Of a stretch of 64,000 bases of DNA, positions 1 through 11,729 are shown one piece after another. The stretch is from NCBI GenBank assembly GCA_014904985.1, contig MU128973.1:1-64000 (forward strand), read 5' to 3'. How positions within the stretch are numbered: position 1 is the stretch's first letter; each line of letters begins with the position of its first letter. The notes under the pieces are model-generated. The model was given only the letters and a program-made list of their open reading frames with translations. It did no database searches and had not been told where the DNA came from. The DNA is from Hydnum rufescens UP504. Its lineage: Eukaryota; Basidiomycota; Agaricomycetes; Cantharellales; Hydnaceae. The translations under genes were made by a program, and so were the position numbers.

Positions 1-20
1 ATACTTGTTAAGATGCAAAT

Positions 21-1648
21 TCAACGTCCGTTCATCGTCACCTTCGTGCTCGCACTAAAATGGCTTTGTGCATTGTGCCACACACTGTTCAGCAGAAATG
101 CCTCACTCAGTAGTAGTTCTACGTCGTGATCCGTCCAGTCTTGTGTTGGGAGCGATTGCAAGAACATGATAATCCCCTGACCATTAAATTCAATTGAGCG
201 AAGGAACAAAGAACATGCCCACAAGGCAAAATCACAAAACAAACCTGGAATCCATATTCCGAAGCTTCTCGCTCCACTTAACCAGGAAAGCAGAACATAC
301 ATACAGGTGAAACTGTGAGAACGCATCCGTTCCTTCAGCCTGGAACACAATGTCCCATCAGCGAAAACCCACACAACGATGAATATGGCCTTACGAGATA
401 CGTATCCCACATCCGTATTGTGTTTGCAACGCTGATCTCATGCATGAGGAGACAATTCATCCAACAAAAGGCGAACTGTATGAATTCAACACTCTCGGCC
501 TGAAGATGCGCTGCAAGCGGAGCTAAGTGAGAAAAGGAAATCGTCCGGATCATTAGACAACACTTCTGCAGTGAGGGGATACAAAATTACCATCAATTCG
601 CATGATGAGGTCTTGCATTCTACGGACACTGCGGTGAATTCCAGGTTGTTACGAGATGCAATTGTCCTGTATCCCATCCAATAATCGAGATAAACACCAG
701 AAGGAATCCGCTTCCACTGCATCCAGAACGTGTTCGGGGAGATTGAAGGATCAAATTGTTCAGGATCGCAATCTAGAAGTCGAGGTAACACGATGATGAT
801 TAGTGCCATTACGCCAGCAAGACGAGAGAATAGGATGTTACTTGCTTATATATGCTGAGAGAAAAAGTTCATAAGATGGGGTCACGAGATTATTGATACC
901 TTGCACATACCCACTAGCTGAATGGTGAATCACCCATACGTAAAGGACCACTCTACGCTCTAATGTGCTTGACCATATAAGCTATACAAAGCATCAAAAG
1001 ACTCTGTAAAAGGGGAACAAACACATTATGTCCCCCCTTCCATCCACAATGGTACTCCGGCCTTGTTTGTGGTACGTGAGTCTCAATTTGGCGCCAAATA
1101 CGCTGGTCCAATCTGTCATGTCCTCGTGCAAAAGTAAGCCTCGCAAGCGGTGCGTATTCTTCGCGTTTCCGGGCTAGAGTCTGAAGACGGGATGACTGAG
1201 GAAGAGGGAGGCAGCCAAGGAGGAGGAACCAAACTATGGGCCGGAGTTCGGAGAGGAGACCTGACCAGACCAGTTTTTGAAGATCCGCTGAAGAAGATAT
1301 CTGTCGGAATTCATACTGAGAATGGGTAATGCTGTGACTCACCGATATTGACGTCTGGCCGAGTGAGGCATTCGACTCTTTTGCATATCGGCGGGCAGTT
1401 CGAAGGCTTCGCCCACGCACCTATCGCACTACTTTTGATAACCTGAAGGGCGAATTCGATCGGGATTTACCCCCCCTCCGTGTAACGAAGCCGTCGGCGA
1501 GCATGAGCGATATGATACGAGGGCATGAATTGGGTCTTTCATCCATTTCAGTGTGACAATAGAACACAATAAGATACCAACCGCACTCACTTTTAACGAG
1601 TTCGTCTACATCGACCTTGAAGGCATTTCCCCCTTCCTTTGTACACAC
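21..1648 (-). pseudogene. Gyp1/TBC1D22-like RabGAP, decayed
   Basis: Minus-strand pieces together give most of a TBC (Rab GTPase-activating) domain of the Gyp1 type. 1420-953 carries the ELRPIVWFLLLG start of the domain. 809-590 carries DCDPEQFDPSI and, in another frame, the SFWCLSRLLDGIQD segment. 553-395 carries ESVEFIQFAFCWMNCLLM and TIRMWDTYL. 339-245 and 176-21 carry the C-terminal QFHLYVCSAFLVKW and LQSLPTQDW segments. Introns at 340-394 (GTAAGG donor) and 177-244 have good splice sites. Proteins of this family stimulate GTP hydrolysis by Golgi Rabs through an IxxDxxR arginine finger; here the matching stretch reads IETHVPQ, so both Asp and Arg are replaced. At least three one-base shifts (near 1055, 720 and 246) and an in-frame TAA near 650 break the frame. 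I read it as a pseudogene; unpolished sequence is the alternative for the shifts but not for the lost catalytic residues. The N-terminal part upstream of 1648 was not recognised. Confidence 0.8.
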
Positions 1649-3265
1649 ATATCTTTGTCATGCAGTCCATCTGAGTCAAGTTCACCAGGTGCCGTACTGC
1701 TGTCAAGATTGGCATTGTGCTAGATCGATGTCCGCTCGGTACCACTCGTTGCATCCGAGCTCACGATCGTCTAACCGGCCCCTTCACGCTCGCCTCTTTC
1801 TTGCCAGTCAACATCCTCAACATGGGAAGAGAGTAGCGGGGTGGGAGTGTAAGATGAGGGCAATGGGACCTGTACAGGAGTAAACGAGAGGGGTAGGCTG
1901 CCAATGGAGGCAGGGGTCGGTCCGCACTATTTGAACTCGCGCTCCTACGATGGTTGCCACGAACGGAATGAGCGTGCGAGCTAAAGTCTCTCTTAGAAGA
2001 TATTGGGATGGGCGCTCGGCGGGATGCTTGGATCGCTTTGTTTTCGAAGAGGAGTGGTACCCCGAGTATTCGCTAGATTTTCAGAGTCTGAGGCAGAGTC
2101 ACATGCATCTGCCTCCCCCCGAATCCTGTGTCGAAAAAGCAAGGCTCGTAGTGTGGTTTATCGCACTGTCTATGTGTGATCGGGGAGGAGGGTGAGTGAT
2201 AAGAGTTTCAACTCCACGGGAAAACGGCTGATTCCTCGTCGCCAGTTTTCAAATCCACTGCGACCATGGAGCCTCTCGAGGAAACTCTGGGGAAAATATG
2301 GCCACATATGACTAGTCTGCTCCAGCAAAAACCGTCGTCGCTGTAGAAGGCACCCTTGAGGAGCAGGGGCAAAATATTACACCTGTAGCCTACTATGCTT
2401 CTCTGCGAACGACGTTACAAGAGCACCCGTCCGTAAATTCGATGGGGGCTATTGTTCGGGCCTGTCAAAGCCATTGGGGCACTATCGGCGATGTTCCTCC
2501 CCTTCAACCGGTCCACCGAGGAGAGAAGAGACTTTGGGACTCGAAATAATATGAGATGGGTGCATCCATCTTTTCCGAGAACAGTTTCAACTGCGTCCCT
2601 TATCCCTACACGACATAGAAAAATTGAGTGAGGCATATAAGCGCGAGGGCGACAGGAGGGTCAAGCAGAGTGTGTAGGACGATGGAGGTGGATGGTCGGA
2701 TGGGAGAGGGATCATCACATCAAGGTGATAGCGACCGGACGCTAGTTCTCCGAAGCAACAAGAGTCCTCTGGAGGGCACGGGGAATTGTGTACTTGAAAG
2801 AGAGAGAGGACAAGTCAGATGAATCATCTACTGCATTGAGGACGAATTCAAATCTTTTGAGAGCCTTTGGAGCCAGTGTGGAGCTCCAAATTATCAGCAC
2901 ATGCTCAGGGGAAGTCGCCGGCACCGAATATTAATGGTACGCATATAGTAGATCGAAACACATACAAACCGGGCAGGCTCGAGGAACGGAACTGTGCCGT
3001 ACGCGAATCAGGTCACGTAGAACGTGAGCCACGATGGTGATTGGTTAGTCGCCACTCCCTTCGCGAACGAACTGGACGTTAAGCGAACAGGCAATTTATT
3101 ATCTGATTTCGTACGAATATTGTGAGGCTAGTCAATGTCGGTTGTTCCCGAGGGGCAGGGCACGAACATTTCTTGACTGCGCTCTTAGAGCCTACCTCTA
3201 CCTGTGGATCACTGTGTGATATACTCCGATCGAACGACACCCGCCTTGTCTCTCCAATCCTCAAA
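1649..3265. other. Stretch with no recognised gene
   Basis: Short open frames on both strands have no recognisable domain and no paired splice sites I would trust. CpG content is ordinary, unlike the repeat regions further right. It probably holds the 5' flank of the NACHT gene and remnants of the RabGAP N-terminus. Confidence 0.5.
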
Positions 3266-6200
3266 ATGGCTGGTGAAACTTCCCAGCCGATCTCGCCAGG
3301 GGCATCCCACACTTTGATTACGATGAAAAATCCTGTCTTTAACGGTCAGTTCTCTTTCAATCCATTCCAGTCCCCATCCTCATCCGTCCTTTTCCTCAGT
3401 TACTGGTCGCGGGGGAAATGGCCAACGTGGCGGTAAAGGTGGTGATGGAGGGGATATCCATAATCATTACAGTAATAGTTATCTCTCAACCCATTTTGAT
3501 TCCTTGTCCCTGATCATTGATCCTCCAGACTCGCCAGAGTCTCCTGATACCTTCCTTTTAATGGCTCTCCCTTGTGTTCCGCATGCGGCCCACAACTCTG
3601 GTCGCGAGGATGCGCCATCGCCCTGTCTCGAGGGCACTCGTGTTGCTATATTGGAGGAGATTGCATCCTGGTCGGAGAGTGCGAACGGGGGAAGACCGCC
3701 TGTGTACTGGCTCAGCGGTCTCGCTGGCATTGGCAAATCGACAATCGCAAAAACCGTCGCGGAGCGGGCGGAAGGGAAAAGGATACTAGGCGCCTCTTTC
3801 TTCTTTTCTCGGAGCGACAGACCTTTACGGGATCCGAGTCTCGTACTGCCGACACTCGCTTTCCAACTCATCCATTCACGCAGTGCATTCAAGGAGGCGT
3901 TCAAGGACCTCGTCGTGGAGGCCCTAAGTCGAGATCCGACCGTCGGGCGGAAGGACCTATGGTCTCAGCTTCAGGAATTGATCTTGGTTCCTCTTCTCAG
4001 TATCCACTCCCCTCCGCACCCAGTACTTATCATCCTTGATGCCCTCGACGAGTGTGAGGAAAAGGGTGCTGCAAGGATTTTATCACTTGTGTTTAAACAC
4101 CTTGCCGCAATACCTTTCCTACGGATTTTGATCACGAGTCGCCCCGAACCTCACCTATCGTCAGTGTTCAACGAGGCCCCAAACCTGGCAAAGACTGTTC
4201 TTCACGATATCGAGGCATCGGTCATTCAACAAGATATCCACCTTTACATCTCCACCGAATTGGCTAGAATTTCGTTGAAATTTAATCTTGCGGCGCCCGG
4301 GAATTGGCCGACGGATGCGGAGAGGAACTCGCTCGTAGAGAAATGCGGGAAGCTATTTGTTTACGCAGCCACGGCGATTCGCTTCATCGGGGACGATCGT
4401 GCACGGAATCCCCGCCGATATCTAAGGCTTCTACTTGATACCGAGTCCCTCCGAAAATCTCGCGTGATGCCCTATTCCCACCTGGACGACCTCTATGTGG
4501 AAGTGCTCCGCAACTCTCGTCCCCCGTATAACGATGGAGAAATCCTAACGAGGTTTCAAATCATTGTTGGGAGCATCGTGGTGTTGCGCGAGCCCCTCCC
4601 GCTACATTCGCTCGCTAACTTTGTTCAGTATGGAAGCCAAGTCGTTGAGGCTAGCTTAAGTCATCTTCACTCTGTTATCATCCCTCCGTCCAATGTTCAT
4701 GAGGCCCCTCGTATCTACCACCCTTCGTTTCTCGAATTTATTACGGATCCTTCCCGATGTTCCATGCCAGAATTCGTGATTGTTCCCAAGCCAGAGCAAG
4801 AACTGCGACATGCTCTCCGATCCTTCGAGCTCATGGCAATACATCTTAAGTACGATGTAGCTGGGTTCTCGGATCCGTCACTACTGAACGAGGAGGTCGA
4901 TGGATTTGCGGAGAAAGTGAGAAACGCACTGTCACCGGAGGTTCAGTATGCATGCCGCTACTGGGCGTCACATCTGTTGTGTGTGGAGTTTGGAGAGGAG
5001 AGGTTGGTGGAGGCACTGGAGAGGTTCTCGAAGCAATCAATTTTATGGTGGTTCGAAGCAATGAGTCTGCTTGGGAGTGTGTCAAATGCTGTGAAGTCGA
5101 TTGAAGAGGTGCATCGCTGGGCGGTATGTGTTTCCTATCGATTGTTGATCCAGTCACTGAGTGGGGAATGGTTCTGATGACAGAAGAGTTCGAAATGCGG
5201 GTCGAGTGTGGTAAGAATCCTGTCCGATTCCCGTCGATTCATTCTTGCCCATGCGGAAGTGATAAGAGGCAGTGCACTGCATGTGTATCATTCTGCATTG
5301 CCTTTCACCCCATATGACACTGCACTGTATAAGGCATATTGTGAAGATGGAAAAGATTCTATCAAGGTGGTCCGAGGCATGGGGTCCGAATGGCCACAGC
5401 ACTTGAGTACTTTACGTGGCCATCGGCGTCCAGTTTGGACAGTTGCATTTTCACCAGATGGATCACGCCTAGCCTCAGGGTCTGGGGATTCTACTGTACA
5501 CCTGTGGGATGGCATATGTGGTGCATCCATTGCAAAATTGAAGGGCCATTCTAGTTCAATTAGAATGATTGCATTTTCACCTGATGGATTGCGCCTGGCT
5601 TCCTGTTCTGAGGATTGTACTGTCCGATTGTGGGATGGCATATCTGGCACATTCATTGCAAAATCCAAGGGTCATTCTCATCCAGTTAGGATGATTGCAT
5701 TTTCACCCAATGGATTGCGCCTGGCATCTGGCTCCAAGGATTGTACTGTATGCTTGTGGGATGGCATATCTGGTGCATCCATTGCAAAATTAAAGGGCCA
5801 TTCTCGTTCAATTCAGATGATTGCATTTTCCCCTGATGGATTGCGCCTGGCCTCTGCCTCCCTTGATGATACTCCATGCTTGTGGGATGCCACATCTGGT
5901 GCATCCATTGCAGAACTGAAAGGCCACTCTGATTCAGCTTGGACAGTGGCATTTTCCCCTGATGGATTGCACCTGGCCTCAGGGTCCTGGGATCATACTG
6001 TACGCTTGTGGGATGGCATATCTGGCATGGCCATCACAGAACTGAAAGGCCATTCTAATTCAGTTCGGATGGTTGCATTTTCACCTGATGGATTGCGCCT
6101 GGCCTCTGCCTCCCTTGATCATACTGCATGCTTGTGGGATGCCACATCTGGTGCATCCATTGCAGAACTGAAAGGCCACTCTAATTCAGTTTGGACAGTT

Positions 6201-7543
6201 GTATTTTCCCCTGATGGATCACACTTGGCCTCAGTGTCTTGGGATCATACTGTACGCTTGTGGGATGGCATATCTGGTGTGGCCATCACAGAACTGAAAG
6301 GCCATTCTAATTCAGTTCGGATGGTTGTATTTTCACCTGATGGACTGTACCTGGCCTCTGCCTCCCTTGATCATACTGTACACTTGTGGGATGGCATATC
6401 TGGTGCATCCATTGCAGAACTGAAAGGCCACTCTGATTCAGTTTGGACAGTTGCATTTTCCCCTGATGGATCATGCCTGGCCTCAGGGTCCTGGGATAAT
6501 ACTGTATGCTTGTGGGATGCCATACCCAGCATGGTGATAGCTGAACTGAAAGGCCATTCTAATTCAGTTCAGAGTGCTGCTTTTTCACCTGGTGGATACT
6601 TGCCCTCTGGCTCTGAGAATTGTACTGAACACTTGTGGGATGGTAGATCCAGTACACCCATCACAAAATTAGAGGGTCACTCTGATTCTGTGTGTGCAGT
6701 TGCATTTTCCCCTGATGGATCATACCTGGCCTCTGGCTCTGAGGATTGTACTGTGTGCTTGTGGGATAGTGGATCTGGCACACCCATTGCAAAATTAGAG
6801 GGTCATTCCAAAGCAGTTAGGACAATTGCATTTTCCCTGATGGATTGCATTTGGCTTCTGGCTCCCTGGATTGTACTGTATGCTTGTGGGATGTCAGACC
6901 CGGTACTCTCATTGCAAAATTAGAGGGCCATGCTAAATTAGTCAAGACAATTGCATTTTCCCCAAATGGATTGTGCCTGGCTTCTGCCTCCAATGATCAA
7001 ACTGTATGCTTGTGGGATGGCAGATCTGGTGCATCCATTGCAAAATTAGAGGGTGGTCCTCATTTAATTCAGATGATTGCCTTTTCCTCTGATGGTTGTA
7101 GTCTGAGTATACACACACTGTGGGAGACCTTTACTTTGGATTTGACCTCTCAACTTTCCTATCACCTCCTTGCTGCATCACATCCAGCAATATCTGAGCC
7201 CTCTGTGGGCTTGACTCCATCCATTTGGTCTCTTCATGGCCAGTGGGTAGCAGCACAGAAAGAAGACAGTCCATTCCGATATATCTGTTACATCCCTCAA
7301 CATCACACACCCATCACTGAACTTGTTGCATCAAGCCAGCAAACCCACACTCAGATTGCTTTTGGATGTATGGATGGTTGCACAGTAATTCTCACTGTTC
7401 CACATAGTGTGACTGATTTAATCACTTTTCACCCATCACATAAACTAGCACCACTGGATGAAGACCTGACTACCCATGTCCACTTTTTGGGTGATTCCAG
7501 TTTGGTTCCATTTGGTTTCCATTCTTACCCTGATTGTTTCTGA
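3266..7543 (+). CDS. NACHT-WD40 NLR-type protein, one frameshift
   Basis: Three exons: 3266-3344, 3400-5123 and 5184-7543, joined by canonical introns of 55 and 60 nt (GTCAGT...CTCAG, GTATGT...GACAG). The start ATG at 3266 leads into MAGETSQPISPG and a glycine-rich linker (about residues 27-45). The NACHT NTPase has a Walker A GLAGIGKST at about residues 133-141 and Walker B LIILDALDE at about 236-244. After the helical NACHT-associated region, WD40 repeats begin near residue 674, followed by about 140 residues without repeats. Full length would be about 1387 residues. Fungal proteins of this plan (the HET-E/HNWD type in Podospora) act in non-self recognition: WD40 binds a ligand and NACHT oligomerises and triggers the N-terminal effector. 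No known effector domain (HET, Goodbye, PNPase) is visible; the N-terminus is short. At 6835-6837 a CCC stands where sister repeats have CCCC, shifting the frame inside WD40 repeat 12; without it the frame stays open to 7543. This is a real break or a homopolymer error. Confidence 0.85.
5401..7115 (+). repeat. WD40 repeat array, about 13 units of 126 bp
   Basis: Thirteen full 42-residue units plus one partial, each running from L(K/E)GHS through AFSPDGxxLASxS to LWD. Neighbouring units are close to identical at DNA level and a two-unit block (WTVAFSPDG...SWDHTVRLWD followed by RMVAFSPDG...SLDHTACLWD) is itself repeated around 5930-6430. Variation concentrates just after GHS and around SxDxTxxLWD, the surface positions known to diversify in HNWD proteins. 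Unlike the NACHT exon, this array has almost no CpG. Confidence 0.85.
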
Positions 7544-8625
7544 TTCATTCCCACTTTTATTTCATTTCCTCTTCATTTCCTTTGCTTCCAGTTTACCCAC
7601 CTGTTCCTGTTCCTTTCTGCTTTCCCATTCCTTTCCCCAGCCCACTTGCCTGTTCTTGTTCCTGCCCCCCTGTAACCACCTCCCCCTTATAAGATCACAC
7701 CCCCATAGTCTAGTGATCATGTATAAGTAGTCTGAGAGCAAGATCTGGAAGCTTCAGCTTTGGTCTCTCATATTTCCACTTCTACTTTGGACTACAGGTT
7801 AGCTCTCCTGTACCCTCTGCTTTCCTAATATCAATCTCAGGATTTCTGCTTCTACTTCAGACCACAGTTCCAAGGGGCTTCATGGTGGAGAAAACTAGAG
7901 CAAAGCTGAAAGCAAAAGTGTGACACAAGTGCCAGTATTAGTGATGTTATGAGTCCCTTATGCCATAGGGTAATTTCACTCTTTTAAATGGATTTACTAT
8001 GGCTTTTTAAACCCAAACTGGTGGAAAGCTTTTCCTCATAGAGGAGTTTGGTGCTGCCCCAGGAATTCCCCCTCTTCTTACATAGGCTCTCTTAGTCATA
8101 CTTCCTGTATGGAAAGAGCTGTGGCAATGCCTGGATAATGCATCTTTTCTACCACCATCAACTGTCCATCCCACAGGGTCACAGACTTGTTGATTATGCA
8201 CTACACACTGTGCAACCCCCAGTTCTATGACTAAGCCCTCTTACTTTGCCCTTGTGGGCATAGAAACCCTATCCCTCCAGGAACTCCTAGTTTGTCAGGT
8301 TAGGCAGAATGGTCTTAGTCCCACAGACTGGGCTAATCCATTGGATCTGGAACCTCCTCCACCTTTGGTTCCTCCCCACTCCTTAACTTGGATATGACTG
8401 AGTTAACACTGGTGGAGTGTGTAAGAACTCCATTGGTGGGTCCCTACAGGACTGCCCATGGTTTGTGTGAGTATTCAAGGACATTGTGACACAATTATGT
8501 AATCATCCCCTGAGGGATTTCCTTTTTTGTTTGTTACCCTACTATACAGCTCCTGTGGATACCCCCAAAGCTTTCCTCAGTCCTCTTACATGAGACTGAG
8601 ATCTTCCCTTAGCCTTTGATAGGTT
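7544..8625. other. Non-coding stretch after the NLR gene
   Basis: Pyrimidine-rich sequence directly after the stop (7545-7700) could be the 3' untranslated region. The rest is CpG-poor and holds no recognisable gene. It may be the 5' leader of the copia-like fragment that follows, but I could not find a primer-binding site. Confidence 0.4.
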
Positions 8626-8943
8626 ATGGGCCCATCAGCTCCATCTACTTCTGCTGGCACCTCTGCTGGAACTCTGGCACCTGCTGACCCAACTGGATGC
8701 TTATTTGCCTCTATCCTGAAACTTGCCAATGATGGCAGAAATTTCATGCTATGGAAATATTGCATAAGAGAAATCCTTGAAGCACACAACCTCCTTGATT
8801 ATGTCACTGGTGACAACTATAAGGAGGAACCTAGCAAGGGAGCTGAGAACCATGCAGATTGGGTAATCAGAGACTGCCCACCTAATGCACCCTCAAAAAG
8901 GTACCTCTTAGGTGGGTTCTGGTTGCATTGGGATATGACCTAA
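8626..8943 (+). pseudogene. Ty1/copia gag fragment
   Basis: The reading frame from ATG 8626 contains FASILKLANDGRNFMLWKY and EAHNLLDYVTG. This is the pattern of the N-terminal copia-type gag domain (x-L-x-x-x-N-F-x-x-W, then LLxYVxG), which packages the element's RNA in virus-like particles. Only about 90 residues remain; the frame runs into a short palindromic repeat near 8893 and stops. No protease, integrase or reverse transcriptase of this element follows, so it is a truncated remnant. Confidence 0.6.
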
Positions 8944-9195
8944 GAGGTGGTTTTTATATAGGCATGTCTAGGCAGTGTCTAAAGGTGTTCAGAAAATGAA
9001 ATTTTTTTAAGTCCCTATAATAGGTGTGCCTATCTGTGCCCACTGCAGGCACTGCTCCCAGGCTTTTTAACTATTTGATAAGCATTCTGGGGTTGATTTA
9101 GGCATGCCTAAATCAGTTGTGTCTAATGATGTCTAGAGCTTAATTATTGACTTTGAATTGAAGAGGCCTATCCAGGGTTGATTTAGGCATGTCTA
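8893..9195. repeat. Small foldback sequence breaking the copia gag
   Basis: Contains the inverted pair CCTCTTAGGT (about 8903) and ACCTAAGAGG (about 8938), the perfect palindrome GATTTAGGCATGCCTAAATC near 9092, and a second GATTTAGGCATG near 9180. It looks like one or more small non-autonomous elements. No target-site duplication was identified. Confidence 0.4.
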
Positions 9196-9290
9196 CAGGC
9201 TGGTCAGTTAAATGGGGGACCTAATTAGGTATCACTTTGGGGCAGAAAATGGTATCTAATAAGTGCCCCAGACAGTACAGCTGAAATATG
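9196..9290 (+). mobile_element. Orphan left terminus of the hAT-like carrier family
   Basis: Starts CAGGCTGGTCAGTTA and continues with the same subterminal block found at the left ends of elements A, B and C: GGGGACCTAATTAGG, a near-palindrome around GGGGCAGAAAATGG, then a second copy ending in CCCCAGACAGTA. Homology stops near 9290 and no matching right end follows, so this is a truncated copy. The would-be target duplication on the left is CATGTCTA (9188-9195). Confidence 0.7.
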
Positions 9291-9540
9291 GTGTTAATTT
9301 GGTAGTATCTGAATTAAGCTTAGCATGGTGAAGTAGTCCCAGTGGGGGTTCTAGACTGGGCTTCAGGCCATGACTGCTTCCAGTCTGGAATGCATCTCAC
9401 AAGTCAGGTCAAGGGAAGGTTCAGGAGTTAGATGGAGTCAGGAGACAGTATCCTTGGGGTAGACCATAAGGTAGCTAGTGAGTAGGTGTTGATAATATAG
9501 TCACTCAGTGCAGAGACTGTAGTGTACTGTTTCAGTACAC

Positions 9541-9997
9541 TGTGGGTGTGTTATGAGTCATACTCATAACCTCATATATAAGCATGTCACATGACCTTGT
9601 GGCCTTGCCACAGAAGCACTGCACATCCTCCCTTATTAATCCACTCCTTCCTGCTGACATCTCCCCATCCTTTATTCATCCTTCCCTTCTTAGTAACTAC
9701 CTTACCAATCCCTCCTTGATCTCTCAGTATATAAGTAGCTACCTTTTGTAACCTTGCTCCTTAGAAGATCAAGAATATATGTTACTAGATCGACTCTCTT
9801 CTCACCAATTCCTCCCTTGTCTCAAGTCTCCTGAGAATTCAGTCTGTCCTGGTTCATTCATTCTGCATTCTTGTCTTCTGCAACATTACATAATCCTCAC
9901 ACTTTGTGCATCTCATTGTCAATCATCTTAGGGGCTCCCTGTTCTTAGTCAGCCTGATTACATAATCACCTCCCTGTACTAGGAATGACCCCTAACA
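9541..9997 (+). repeat. Candidate solo or truncated LTR
   Basis: Begins TGTGGGTG and ends CCCCTAACA, giving TG...CA ends. Two TATATAAG boxes lie near 9577 and 9730, pyrimidine-rich sequence follows, and GGGTGGCAGCC after the end could be a primer-binding site. No second copy or target duplication is visible in the window, so the assignment rests on form only. Confidence 0.35.
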
Positions 9998-10804
9998 GGG
10001 TGGCAGCCTGAATGAGGAGCAGAAAAGAAGTACATGTTGGGTCTTCCTGTGGCTAGCTATGTGAGTTGATTATGTAAACATAGACAAATATAGCTATAAC
10101 TGGGCAGCACCAAACTCCAGTGGAGAAGCTTTCCACCAGGTTGGTTTGAGAAGGAGAAAAGAAGAGAAAACCAAGTAGGAAGAGGGGTGGTACATTGTAT
10201 GTACATAAGTAGAATGATAGTAAGGCTGGATGCCTGCTGGACTCATACACCACTAACAATGCCCCCCAGTCTGGCAGGATGATGGCCCTATTGTTGGGAG
10301 GGTATCCCTGTCAATCATTCAAGGACAAGTCCTTATTGCTATTGTACAAGTTTTGGTGCTGGTCCCTGCATACCTCTGAGCATATGGCCCATCTTTGGGC
10401 TCCACTGGATCCTGTGCACACCATTTCTAATTCTGCTCTGTTGTGAGGGTGGAGTCAGTCTGGCCTAGGGGTGAATGAGCCCAGTTGGATTATGGGGCTG
10501 CTTGCCAGGAGCTGTCTGTGGCATTTACAAAGGTACATGGCCCACTACTTGGGGGTGGGAGGCAGGAGGGTTTGGTGTACTGGAGTGGGTCCATCTGGCT
10601 GGGCCTGGGTGGATAGTGCCTGTCTATGGCTTGTGACAGGGGGTCTCATCAATTCTCCATCTCCTTGTATGATGATCCTCAAGGGTAGGCCCAGCAGTCT
10701 GATGAACATGGCCATCTGGATGTGCTGGATTGTTGTGAGATTTCCTCAGATCAGTGGGAGGTTTCCTCTCTGGGTTGCCAGTGTCTGTCATTATGGTTGC
10801 TGAA
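9998..10804. other. CpG-poor stretch without recognised gene
   Basis: No reading frame with a recognisable domain. The composition matches the neighbouring transposon debris and it may be the degenerate interior of the LTR element to its left. Confidence 0.4.
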
Positions 10805-10965
10805 GTCAGGTTACAAACCCTGGAAACCTGAGTTCGAACCTGAACCTGACCTGTGGTCAGGTTCAGGTTTTGCCCTCAGGGGTGATTTCAGGTTTTGGGC
10901 CTCCATGTTTTCAGGTTCAGGTCAGGTTCAGGTTCAACCCAGGTTCAAACCTGAAATCATGAGCC
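10805..10965. repeat. CAGGTT/AACCTG foldback cluster
   Basis: Dense alternation of AACCTGAACCTGACC with its complement GGTCAGGTTCAGGTT, so the segment can fold on itself several ways. The same motif clusters recur at 55430-55610 and 55918-56065. It is probably a MITE-like foldback family; no target duplication was recognised. Confidence 0.5.
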
Positions 10966-11729
10966 CCTTCAGACATGAGAAATATCTGACCTGAACACTG
11001 ATTTTAACCATAATCCAGAATGAGTCATCAATTCTGGCAAGTTCCAGAGTTATGTAAGCAGGTTCCATGGTGGAGAAATAGGTTACTTTGAACTGAAGTT
11101 AAACATAAAACCTCATGCAAAGTTTATATTGACTATACATAGTCCACCTTGGTCAGCCACTTAGAGGGCCTTAATAGGTTTGTCAAACTGTGTCAAATCA
11201 AAAGCCTAGCAGGCATCAGAATCCTTTGATATCAAATAATTTCAGGAGGGTGACCTTAGGTCAATCCATAAGTCTGCCCTTGGGGATTTTGATATCAAAC
11301 TCACAACATTTAAGGTTTCTCATGGTACAGTGGCAGATATCAAGTCAATTAATGTGTTATATATGCATAGAGCAATTAACAAGAAGTTGAGTTCTTCAGA
11401 GATTAAGAAATTAAATCCAAGAAATAGGTGTAGTATGTTAGATGAAGGGAAAACATTTGTCTTAAAAAAGGCCAAGGGAAGGCAGAGGCACTCAAAGTGC
11501 ATGAAGCATGCAAAATCATGCAAAGGACACATCCAAGATGTCTGCAAGTGGAGATCAGGTGGAAGAATTTATAGAGGAAATCTGTCATCAAACCCTTGAT
11601 TCAAGCCAAGGTTCAAATCAGGGTACCTTGCAAACAGGGATGCCATCAAGGGATCATTGTGTGGGTCATATTCTTGCTGGTTTTGACCATATCCCCTGGC
11701 CCAGTCCATTGGACCATTGATGACACTGC
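10966..11729. other. CpG-poor stretch without recognised gene
   Basis: Contains two short direct repeats around TTTGATATCAAA (about 11225 and 11290), but no protein domain or transposon terminus that I recognise. Confidence 0.4.

Noticed and set aside
4656..5952. Minus-strand ORFs opposite the NLR gene
   Set aside because: Shadows of the NACHT and WD40 coding sequence with no independent support.
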